This document shows, in pieces, positions 17,400 through 24,362 of a stretch of DNA of 64,000 bases (position 1 is the stretch's first letter; every line of letters starts with the position of its first letter). The stretch spans positions 2,418,001 to 2,482,000 of the forward strand of contig BPGE01000001.1 in the NCBI GenBank assembly GCA_026002875.1, given 5' to 3'. The position numbers and the translations under genes were made by a program. The notes below the pieces were generated by a model, which saw only the letters and a program-made list of their open reading frames with translations, did no database searches and was not told the origin of the DNA. Origin of the DNA: Bryobacteraceae bacterium (GTDB taxonomy: Bacteria > Acidobacteriota > Terriglobia > Bryobacterales > Bryobacteraceae).

Positions 17400-17556
17400 G
17401 GGTGGACTCCTTCCTGCCGGCGGGCGGCGGGGAAACCAGAGCAGCCATGGAGGCGGCGAAGGAATACATCATCATGAGCGCGGAGAAGATCAGAAGGAAG
17501 AGTTTTCCGGCGCCCGGCAAGATGAGAACCGCGAGGAAGATGAAAAGCCAGCGCAT
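17392..17556 (-). CDS. Short two-helix membrane protein, holin candidate
   Basis: This 54-codon gene is below common length cut-offs. The product starts MRWLFIFLAVLILPGAG, continues with a second hydrophobic segment (KLFLLIFSALMMMYSFAASMAALV) and ends in a short polar tail (PPPAGRKESTHA). Two membrane helices in a protein this small, in the phage late region and overlapping the next gene, fit a class II holin. No endolysin is recognisable nearby, which weakens the assignment. The start lies inside the inverted repeat at 17553-17573 and just after a terminator. Confidence 0.55.
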   Translation of the reverse strand: MRWLFIFLAVLILPGAGKLFLLIFSALMMMYSFAASMAALVSPPPAGRKESTHA

Positions 17557-17576
17557 ACATCAGGGTAGTATGCGGG
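17553..17576 (-). promoter_or_regulatory. Inverted repeat overlapping a start codon (copy 2)
   Basis: GCATAC (17553-17558) and GTATGC (17568-17573) form a perfect 6-bp dyad with nine bases between. The holin-like start codon is inside the first arm. It is nearly the same sequence as copy 1 (CATACAT, AGGG, TAGTATGC in both). It follows the terminator at 17574-17608 directly, so it must be where transcription or control of the late unit restarts. Confidence 0.45.
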
Positions 17577-17608
17577 AAAAAAGAGGCCCGGGTTTTTTGG
17601 CCCGGGCC
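17574..17608 (-). terminator. Rho-independent terminator, GGCCCGGG stem (copy 1)
   Basis: GGCCCGGG (17585-17592) pairs with CCCGGGCC (17601-17608). In the leftward direction the stem is followed by TCTTTTTT. It lies about 30 bases after the stop codon of the gene at 17639 and separates it from the late operon. Confidence 0.75.
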
Positions 17609-17638
17609 CGAAATGAGCTAGAACTCAACGAGTCGAAT

Positions 17639-18115
17639 TCACGCCGCCTGCTTCAGCGAATCCTTGACCAGGCGCCTCAGCACTCCGGGCAATGGCGCCA
17701 CGGGAAGGGATTGCATGACGGAACCGATCACGATCGGATGGAGTCGGGGCTCGCTGTCGCCCCACGCACAGTGAAGGAGTGTGCATGGGTAAGAAAGACG
17801 CGTGTGAATGGGACGGAAGGGCATGCCGTCATAGCGGAACAGGAAGATCACATCGTTCGCGGGCGATGCGCAGGTCCAGGTGCACCAAGAACTCATCAAT
17901 TCGTTGCGCAGGATGAAGTTATGTCGGCCGAAAATGAGCAAGGCAAAACCGGCCGGGAGCGTAAAGCCCACATGGCCGCCACGGTCGAGTGCCAGAAGGG
18001 CTGCCTGTTCCGCGTCGGCGGCAGGAATCACAGTAGAGCCCAGGTCAACAAAGAAACTGCCGGCGGCCTGAATCTGAAACGGGAGACGATGCAAGGTGGA
18101 TGGAAGAATCAACAT
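17639..18115 (-). CDS. Prophage protein of unknown function
   Basis: The chosen start at 18115 has GGAGG five bases upstream and gives 158 residues; the open frame reaches 18241 but that part overlaps repeat-rich intergenic DNA. The protein is beta-rich and hydrophobic without clear membrane helices (LPFQIQAAGSFFVDLGSTVI, GGHVGFTLPAGFALLIFGRHNFIL) and has Cys in SSWCTWTCASP and YPCTLLHCAWG. It ends with a basic helix (LRRLVKDSLKQAA). No family recognised. It forms a unit with the upstream VapE-like gene and is closed by the terminator at 17574-17608. Confidence 0.6.
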   Translation of the reverse strand: MLILPSTLHRLPFQIQAAGSFFVDLGSTVIPAADAEQAALLALDRGGHVGFTLPAGFALLIFGRHNFILRNELMSSWCTWTCASPANDVIFLFRYDGMPFRPIHTRLSYPCTLLHCAWGDSEPRLHPIVIGSVMQSLPVAPLPGVLRRLVKDSLKQAA

Positions 18116-18197
18116 GGTACCTCCTACAATGTGAAAAAAGCCTGGATCGGACACAGGGGAACTGCTGGAAATTCCCAGAGAGGTTATTGGACTGCCA

Positions 18198-18294
18198 GGT
18201 GTGCCCGGTATGCCCGCCATGAGTAAGTCCTTCGGAATCAACGGGATAACCCGGGCATACCTCGGAAGCGGCAGGTATGCCCGGGATGTGACCG
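18198..18294. repeat. Cluster of GGTATGCCC-type repeats between vapE-like and unknown gene
   Basis: GGTGTGCCC (18198-18206) and GGTATGCCC (18207-18215) are tandem. CCCGGGCATACC (18250-18261) and GGTATGCCCGGG (18274-18285) form a perfect 12-bp inverted repeat with a 12-base spacer. A degenerate copy, GCTATGCCAGGG, ends near the vapE-like stop. So four to five copies lie in under 100 bases of non-coding DNA next to a replication helicase gene. This could be an iteron-type origin or an operator array; the GTATGC half-site also appears in the two start-codon dyads. Confidence 0.6.
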
Positions 18295-19554
18295 CTATGC
18301 CAGGGAGCTACGGACGTAGACCACCTCCTTGAGGTCACCACCGCACCGGCGCCGGGTCCGGACCCAGCCAAGCCGCCTCAGGATCTCACCGACACGCATC
18401 TGGTCCTGTCGGGTGATGGCAGCCCGGGAGCGCCCGATGCAGAGCATCAGGACTTCTTCTGTTTTCGTCTCGTTTCGGCCGTCGAGCCAGGCAGAAATGA
18501 GCGCCTCCCACGGATCGGCCGTGTACCTGGCCTCCACCTGCTCGGCCAGGCGGCCGAGCAGACAGCCATCCGCCCACCAGGTCGACCCAGAAGAGTAGAG
18601 GTGGTATGCCTCGGCCCAGATCTGGTCGCGAGCTTGCGCCAGGGCGTCGACATCCACCCTGGAGCACGCCACGGGAATCCATCTGCGGCCACCTGTTGAG
18701 TCCGAGTGCCATGAATCGGAATTCGTCGTTGCAGCAAGAACACACTGTCGTGGCCGATCCTCGGCAACGGTGCCGTAGGGCGGCCGGAAACGATCCACGG
18801 GAGACGAAATGAACGCTTTGACCTTCTCGGCGGTCGCACTGGTGAAGGTATCGAATTCTGCCACCTCGACACACCAGCGGCCTTGGAGCTGGAGGAAAGC
18901 GTCCTTATTGTAGAGATCGGGCAGGTGATCACAGAACCAGGGTGCGAACAAAACCTCCAGCGAGCGCGATTTACCCACGCCCTGCCTGCCCTCGAAGACT
19001 GGAACCAAATCAGCCCGACACCCAGGCTGAAATACGCGCGCAACTGCAGAAATGAACCACCGACGAAGCGCATCGTGCGTGCTCGGATCGTGGCATCCCC
19101 AGTACGACCCGATTTCGTTCAGCCGCGCCCGGCCGTCCCACTTGAGGCCGGACAGGTAATCGCGAACCGGATGGAAACTGTTTTTCATGGCCGCTGCCAG
19201 GACGCCATGAGTCACCGTAGAAGGAGAAACGTAGACATCATGCTGCTGCAGCCAGGAAGCGAAAAGCAGTGGATCAGAATTCGTCCAAGCGCCGCTCCGC
19301 TCACGCCACGGGAGCGGAGCTGTGACCGTCACCTGGCAGGAGAACTCGTCGAACCGAATTCGGCCTGCCAGTTCTGGCGCCGTCTGGACTGCAATTTCTA
19401 CGGTTCGGAGACAGGCCCGCGGCTTATCGCCCGAACGCGGAAGAAGATCGGTCCACGAATATGACGCATCCGGAAAATCGCCTTGTGCGGGCTCATCGTC
19501 GTCCTCGACGCCCAGGTCGTCGTCGAAAATAGAAAGGAGTAAATCGTCTGCCAT
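18295..19554 (-). CDS. VapE-like SF3-type helicase/ATPase
   Basis: This 419-residue protein has Walker A (GRQGVGKS, residues 189-196), Walker B (WCVEVAEFD, about 227-235), a sensor-like CVLAATTNSD segment and GGRRWIPVAC, all typical of VapE/DUF5906 proteins. Upstream parts (SFHPVRDYLSGLKWDGRARL, near residue 130) are also diagnostic. Such enzymes are phage or plasmid replication helicases usually paired with a primase, here the split primase-polymerase upstream. The start at 19554 is preferred over one two codons earlier because of GAGG just upstream. Confidence 0.9.
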   Translation of the reverse strand: MADDLLLSIFDDDLGVEDDDEPAQGDFPDASYSWTDLLPRSGDKPRACLRTVEIAVQTAPELAGRIRFDEFSCQVTVTAPLPWRERSGAWTNSDPLLFASWLQQHDVYVSPSTVTHGVLAAAMKNSFHPVRDYLSGLKWDGRARLNEIGSYWGCHDPSTHDALRRWFISAVARVFQPGCRADLVPVFEGRQGVGKSRSLEVLFAPWFCDHLPDLYNKDAFLQLQGRWCVEVAEFDTFTSATAEKVKAFISSPVDRFRPPYGTVAEDRPRQCVLAATTNSDSWHSDSTGGRRWIPVACSRVDVDALAQARDQIWAEAYHLYSSGSTWWADGCLLGRLAEQVEARYTADPWEALISAWLDGRNETKTEEVLMLCIGRSRAAITRQDQMRVGEILRRLGWVRTRRRCGGDLKEVVYVRSSLA

Positions 19555-19681
19555 GTTCACCTCGCTTCTTGTGTTCGGCGGCCTTCCGCTATTTTTGCGC
19601 CGCCTCTAAGTCGCTGATAGAATCGGCACCTCTCAGCCTGGTGGGACATTAAATTTTGTTAATAAAAACCCATCCCGCCCG

Positions 19682-19717
19682 CTAAGCAAATTGGCCCGGG
19701 TTTTTGGGCCCGGGCCA
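19682..19717 (-). terminator. Rho-independent-like terminator, GGCCCGGG stem (copy 2)
   Basis: TGGCCCGGG (19692-19700) pairs with CCCGGGCCA (19709-19717), loop TTTTTGGG on the plus strand. In the leftward direction it follows the gene ending at 19767 by about 50 bases; the downstream T-run is short (ATTTGC). The stem is nearly the same as copy 1. Confidence 0.55.
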
Positions 19718-19766
19718 GAACAGAGCGAGGTGCACAAATAGCCTTTCGACGCTACCTGATAGTATC

Positions 19767-20039
19767 TCATGACGGTCTGATCTGCACAAGAACTCTCACA
19801 GGGAACGAATAGACCACCGCCTTCTGGCCGGCGCCGTCACGGTCAATTCCCACGGCACGCATGCCGATGCCGCGGCCGAAGCGCTGCCGCTGCGCCTGGA
19901 GTAGAAGCTGGTTCAGTTCGGCGAGCCCAGTGCGATCGAAGAGGAGGAGACGGCGGACTCGGGATTTCAGGGCCGCATGCGCCCTGCGGAGCCGGAAGAA
20001 ATCACGGAGGAGGGAACGGAAAAGACGGAAAAGTGTCAT
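19767..20039 (-). CDS. Small basic prophage protein
   Basis: This 90-residue protein has an Arg-rich helical N-terminus (TLFRLFRSLLRDFFRLRRAHAALKSRVRRLLLF) and a middle helix (LAELNQLLLQAQRQRFG), then a short beta end. It overlaps the upstream gene by four bases and ends the primase operon before the terminator at 19682-19717. No family recognised; nucleic-acid binding is only suggested by charge. Confidence 0.6.
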   Translation of the reverse strand: MTLFRLFRSLLRDFFRLRRAHAALKSRVRRLLLFDRTGLAELNQLLLQAQRQRFGRGIGMRAVGIDRDGAGQKAVVYSFPVRVLVQIRPS

Positions 20040-20362
20040 GCTGGGTGAACCTCGTCAAATGATCGGAGATCCGGCTTGTTTTTGTTCCTGCGCCGGATGA
20101 CCTCAAACGCAAGCTGGAACGGATAGCAGACGGACCGCATCAGCCTGAGAACAGCCAGGCGTTCACCCGGGCGGAGCGTGGAAAGCTGGGTCAGGTGCGC
20201 CGGAGTCAGGTAATCGTGCGGCCAGAGATCCAACTTTTCAGCGGCCCGGGCGTCCGGGATCAGCCAGATATCGCCGGCTGACGGAACGTGGAACTGCACC
20301 GCCGCCGGCATCTGGAATGCCTGGACAGGATCGCGGAACGGAATCACTTCGCCGGATGGCAT
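20036..20362 (-). CDS. Prophage hypothetical protein downstream of primase
   Basis: This 108-residue protein reads IPFRDPVQAFQMPAAVQF at the start, then IWLIPDARAAEKLDLWPHDYLTPAHL and an AVLRLMRSVCYPFQLAFEVIRRR helix. A GAGGAGGA ribosome site directly precedes the ATG at 20362, inside the last codons of the primase gene. Its conserved place in the replication operon suggests a replication accessory, but no family was recognised. Confidence 0.65.
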   Translation of the reverse strand: MPSGEVIPFRDPVQAFQMPAAVQFHVPSAGDIWLIPDARAAEKLDLWPHDYLTPAHLTQLSTLRPGERLAVLRLMRSVCYPFQLAFEVIRRRNKNKPDLRSFDEVHPA

Positions 20363-22609
20363 TCCTCCTCCTCGAAATCTGAAATCTGGTCACGGCTGAC
20401 CACGATGTAGAGAACGCCAGGCGGCTGCACCTCCGGCGGTTCGACGGACGCCATCTGCTCATCTGTAACAAAGATGACCTCTGGATTGCGAGGGACGGTC
20501 TGGGACTTGATGAACTCTGACCATCGCCGGCGCCTCTCCGGCACCTCGGGCTGGGACTGTTCCTCCGCCGTCGCCTCCACGTCCTCCGCAGCTGGGATAT
20601 CCGCGCCATGGTCCGTCCGCGCCATCGCCCACCCTTCCCGGAAAGCCTGGAAATCATCTGTGGTTTTCCGATAATCCCTGCGGGAAATCCAGACTCCCGG
20701 CAGCCACGGGCGGCGCAGATTCAACGCTTCGAAGGCTTTCTCGAGCAGAAGCGCGTCGGAAATCCGCGCCCGGTATCGGCGGGCGCCGGCTTTCCGCGCC
20801 ATCCGGTCAAGCACGGCCTGCATGCGCCTCTCTTCGTTAGCTATCCACGCTCGGATGGCCTGCTGATGGTCCGGCAGCCAGTCGGCGGGCGGGGTATAGC
20901 GGAGCCAGGCGGCGATGATGCGGATGACCTCCTGCGCCGCCTCCTGGGGGCCGATCCGCACGGCCGCAGACGGCCGGAAATCCGGGAGCCGGTCCCAGTC
21001 CTGCGGGGCCCGCACGGCCTGGGCGTAGGCGTCGATCCGGTTCGCGGCACGGACCCATGCCTCGCGGCGGCGAGAGTCAGCCAGGGCGCCGGCGCGAATG
21101 TAGCAGGAGCATAGCACCCGCCTGGCGGGAGTCAAGGTCCAGTAGACATCCACCGCCCCGGCCTGCGCCTCCGGCTGGGCGGCCTCCGGCGCAGCCTCGG
21201 CTGCCTGATGGCGGCGGCGCCATCGGCGAAGGACCACCTTCACTGTGTTCCGCTTTGCGTCCAGCAGCCGGCAGATTTCCGGGACGGACTTTCCCTCTTC
21301 AGACAGTTCCAGGATGCGGTGAGACAGGGGGGAGGGGGGTACACTTTTCGGGGAGTGATCCCTACTGTATACACGTCTATGTTTGTTGTCGTCAGGGTCG
21401 CCAGCCCGACCGCCGGAGCGCCCGGACGCGGAGGCGGGAGCGGCTGGCGTCTGGTCCTGGGTCTCCGTCCGCTCGGCGGCTTCCCGGATTGCTGTCTCCG
21501 CCAGCCGGAACCACCAGTAGCCGGATGCGTCCTCGGACGCCTCCAGCAGCGGATTGCGGCGCGCGTCCCAGACCTGCCGATACTGCCGTTCGCTGACCTC
21601 GATCCCAGCCGCCCTGAGCCGGTCCAGCATGATGCGTCTGGTGATCCGTGTCGACGGCTGCCCGTCCCGCGCCGCCCTCCGCCGCACGATCTGCGCCTGC
21701 GCGGCCCATATCCCCCAGCCAGGCATCTTCCGCAGCTTTTCCAGCGCCTGCCCGATGGCGTCGTCCGCCTCCGCAGCCGGCGCCGGCGTGCGGCACGCCC
21801 GGTGCTGCTGGACCAGTTCGACCGCTGCTTGGATGGTCGCCTGCCGATAGCTGGCCCGGCGCCATGCATCCGGCTGCTTTCCGGCTCGCCGCGCCCTGAC
21901 CGCCGGGCATGCCGTCATGAGCCGCACGATGGCCTCGGGCGCATAGCCGATGGCGGCAAGTCGATAGGCCACCATCTGATCCCGCTGCGATGGCGTTCTG
22001 ACGGCCCCGTGCCGGTCCCGTGTCATCTCCTCGCCGGCCCAGATCGCACGCCACGGCATTTCGGGCCAGCGAGCCTGCAGCGCTTGCAGGGCGGCCTCCA
22101 CCTCCTCGTCGGTGGCTGGTTCTGGATCGGCCGGCAGGTCCAGTGCCTTCCCCTTGCGCGGCCCTGGCCCCTTGGGCTTGTCCGGTTGCGCCAGATCCAG
22201 CAGCCATTTCGGCGCCGGCGGGTGCGGTCCGGCCTCCGTGCGGTCTGGGTCGACGTACCGATACTCGCCCGCATCTGTTCTGCTGGCCGGGACCAGGACG
22301 TAGTTGCCATCTCCGCGCAGGTCCACGCCCGGCAGGACGCCTACGTGTCCGGCCAGCCTGCGGCTGCTCGGCGCGGAAAAGTAGATGTGCCACCCGCCTG
22401 TAGGAGTCTGGACCAGCGGCGCAGGCGAGTCGTAGCCGTGCTGGCGGCACAGATCCTGCCACTGTGCCATGCCGTCGTAGCCGTTCTTTCGGTCGAGATC
22501 GACCACCAGCAGCCCGCGGCCGGTCCGCAGTCCGATGTTGCCGCCGCCGGCCAGTGCTTCGTTGCGGGATAGGGCCTGGCGCTTCCACTTGCCGGCGGGG
22601 AGTTTCGAG

Positions 22610-23937
22610 TTAGCAGGTCGCTGAAAAACTCCGGAACAAGACACCTCGGAAATGTTTGATGCGTCTTTCCTAGTGTAGGGACGCCATGAGAGGAGAAGAC
22701 CGTCAGCAGCAAGAGATGTTCCTGTACGCGAGCCTGGAGGATCTGGTGCCGGCCGATCACCCGCTGCGGCCGATCCGGGCGATGGTGGACGAGGCGCTGC
22801 AGAGGCTGGACGACACCTTCGATGAGATTTACGGAGAAGTGGGGCGGCCGTCGATCGCGCCGGAGCGGCTGCTGCGGGCGCAGTTGCTGATGCTGCTGTA
22901 CACAATCCGGAGCGAGAGGATGCTGGTCGAGCAGCTGCGCTACAACCTGCTGTTCCGGTGGTTCGTGGGTCTGGGGATGAGCGAGGAGGTCTGGCACGCG
23001 ACGGTGTTCACGAAGAACCGGGACCGGCTGCTGGAAGGGGACGTAGCGCGGCAGTTCTTTGGCGAGATCGTGCGGCAGGCGAAGCAGCAGGGGCTGATGT
23101 CGAGCGAGCATTTTTCGGTGGACGGGACGATGGTGGAGGCGTGGGCGAGCCAGAAGAGCTTCCGGCCGAAACAGGAGAAGTCGGATGAGGACGAACCGAA
23201 ACAGGGTGGGCGGAATCGGGAAGTGGACTTCCGGGGGCAGCAGCGGTCGAATGAGACGCACGAGTCGGTGACGGATCCGGAGGCGCGGCTGTGGCGGAAG
23301 AGTCAGACGGCGGAGGCGAAGCTGAGCTATCTGGGACACGTGCTGGGAGAGAACCGGCACGGGCTGATCGTGAACGTGCGGGTGACGAAAGCCTACGGGC
23401 GGGCGGAGCGGGAAGCGGCGGTGGAGATGGCGCGGGAGATTCCGGGAGGGACGAAGCGGGTGACGCTGGCCGGAGACAAGGGGTACGACACGCGGGAGTT
23501 TGTGGAGCAGATGAAGGATCTGAACGTGACGCCGCATGTGGCGCAGAACGTGAGCGGACGGCGCAGCGCGGTGGATGGGAGGACGACGCGGCATGAAGGC
23601 TACTGGATGAGCCAGAGGAGGCGGAAGCTGGTGGAGGAGTTCTTCGGATGGGCGAAGGTGGTGGCGGGGCTGAGGAAGGTGAAGCTGAGGGGGCGGGAGA
23701 AGGTGGGATGGCTGTTCACGCTGGCGGCAGCCGCATACAATCTGGTGAGGATGAGGAACCTGATGGCGGCGGCGACTGCCTGAGGAGCGCGGAAACAGCC
23801 TTCCGGCGGCCTTCCAATGGCCGCTGGAAGGCGAGTGGGCAGGGGGGCGATCCGTTCCCAGGGCTTCCTCTTGGGCGGAAATCGAAAAACAGAACAATTT
23901 TCGGCTCCGCGCGGGCGTTTTTTCAGCGACCTGTTAG
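22610..23937 (+). mobile_element. IS5-like insertion sequence with TTAG target duplication
   Basis: The element runs 22614-23933 (1,320 bases). CAGGTCGCTGAAAAA at the left end (22614-22628) matches the inverted right end TTTTTCAGCGACCTG (ending 23933). TTAG flanks both sides (22610-22613, 23934-23937). It carries a single transposase gene and lies in the 5' end of the prophage primase gene. The intact ends and open transposase frame suggest a recent insertion. Confidence 0.93.
22686..23783 (+). CDS. IS5/IS1182-like transposase (DDE)
   Basis: This 365-residue transposase has an N-terminal DUF772-type domain (residues 10-115: YASLEDLVPADHPLRPI, GRPSIAPERLLRAQLL, FRWFVGLGMSEEVWHATVFTKNRDRL) and a DDE catalytic domain with Asp146 in FSVDGTMVEAWAS, Asp264 in LAGDKGYDTREF and Glu317/318 in LVEEFFGWAK. 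The length is normal for the family, so it appears intact. It sits in the IS on the strand opposite to the interrupted primase gene. Confidence 0.93.
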   Translation: MRGEDRQQQEMFLYASLEDLVPADHPLRPIRAMVDEALQRLDDTFDEIYGEVGRPSIAPERLLRAQLLMLLYTIRSERMLVEQLRYNLLFRWFVGLGMSEEVWHATVFTKNRDRLLEGDVARQFFGEIVRQAKQQGLMSSEHFSVDGTMVEAWASQKSFRPKQEKSDEDEPKQGGRNREVDFRGQQRSNETHESVTDPEARLWRKSQTAEAKLSYLGHVLGENRHGLIVNVRVTKAYGRAEREAAVEMAREIPGGTKRVTLAGDKGYDTREFVEQMKDLNVTPHVAQNVSGRRSAVDGRTTRHEGYWMSQRRRKLVEEFFGWAKVVAGLRKVKLRGREKVGWLFTLAAAAYNLVRMRNLMAAATA

Positions 23938-23971
23938 GCTGGAGTTTGATATATCGCAGCTTGGTGAGCAT

Positions 23972-24271
23972 CGCCGGATTTCGCCGCCTCCGGCCTGCGA
24001 TGCCGGGGCGGCCCGTCGGCCGCCCCGTTAAAGCTGCGCTACCGGAGACTGACGCCTCCGTAGCCTGACTAGTATGCAGGTTCGGAGGGTCTCCGCAGAG
24101 AGGATCGGCAACTTTTTTCTCCCCGGCGCCCGGAAATCCAGTACACTTCCCATTGATGGCACCTTCGATTTTCCCCACCCGCCCGGAGGGCTGGTTCGAC
24201 GCATGTAGAGACTGCCAGATTTCCGCGCGATTTCCACAGGGTAAGTTGTTGTATGGAAATGACTTACACAA
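23972..24271. other. Non-coding prophage end between primase start and attR
   Basis: No gene is supported. The stretch holds a perfect 9-bp hairpin (GGGGCGGCC 24005-24013, GGCCGCCCC 24018-24026) and TAGTATGCAGG at 24070-24080, identical to the 11 bases at 17116-17126. It would contain the promoter of the replication operon. AAGTTGT (24243-24249) and ACAACTT (24268-24274) form an imperfect dyad at the edge of the tRNA remnant, possibly integrase core sites. Confidence 0.55.
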
Positions 24272-24316
24272 CTTCTAAGCAGAGGGTCGCAGGTTCGAGT
24301 CCTGCCGGTCCTGCCA
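24272..24316 (+). other. attR: 3' half of tRNA-Arg(UCU)
   Basis: From CTTCTAA (anticodon loop, 24272-24278, anticodon TCT) the sequence continues as anticodon stem GCAGA, variable loop GGGTC, T arm GCAGG-TTCGAGT-CCTGC, acceptor strand CGGTCCT, discriminator G and CCA (24314-24316). The five bases before the loop do not pair with GCAGA and no acceptor 5' strand exists upstream, so only the 3' half is present. This is the classic scar of integration into a tRNA anticodon region. Confidence 0.85.
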
Positions 24317-24362
24317 CTTTTCCCCGGTTCGTCCACTCCCCTGCTTCGTCAGAATCAGTCCG

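Larger units (their letters stand above)
20344..23971 (-). pseudogene. Bifunctional primase-polymerase gene split by an IS element
   Basis: Removing the IS (22614-23933) and one TTAG copy joins 23971-23938 with 22613-20344 in one frame of 767 codons. The rebuilt start reads MLTKLRYIKLQPNSKLP, then continues into the body. The primase-polymerase domain shows NIGLRTGRGLLVVDLDRKNGYDG (catalytic Asp pair) and TPTGGWHIYFSAP (His). A primase C-terminal helical domain follows (about residues 230-330), then a helix-turn-helix-like part (GKSVPEICRLLDAKRNTVKVVLRRW). It would make primers for phage replication with the VapE-like helicase. A truncated form could still start in IS antisense DNA at 22905, so loss of function is likely but not certain. 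Confidence 0.9.
1..24316. mobile_element. Integrated siphophage-type prophage (left end outside window)
   Basis: The stretch holds a tyrosine integrase, a full HK97-type packaging, head and tail module in leftward orientation, a VapE/primase-polymerase replication module and a truncated tRNA 3' half at the right end. The right limit is set by the CCA end of the tRNA-Arg remnant at 24314-24316, after which ordinary host genes start. The left limit is not seen: no tRNA is present in the first 110 bases, so attL must lie outside. An IS5-like element inside the primase gene suggests replication is damaged. No repressor, excisionase or endolysin was recognised. Confidence 0.9.

Noticed and set aside
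22341-23897. 518-codon minus-strand frame across the IS and primase
   Set aside because: It is antisense of the transposase and reads His/Pro/Leu-rich noise; its last part is an alternative frame of the primase gene.
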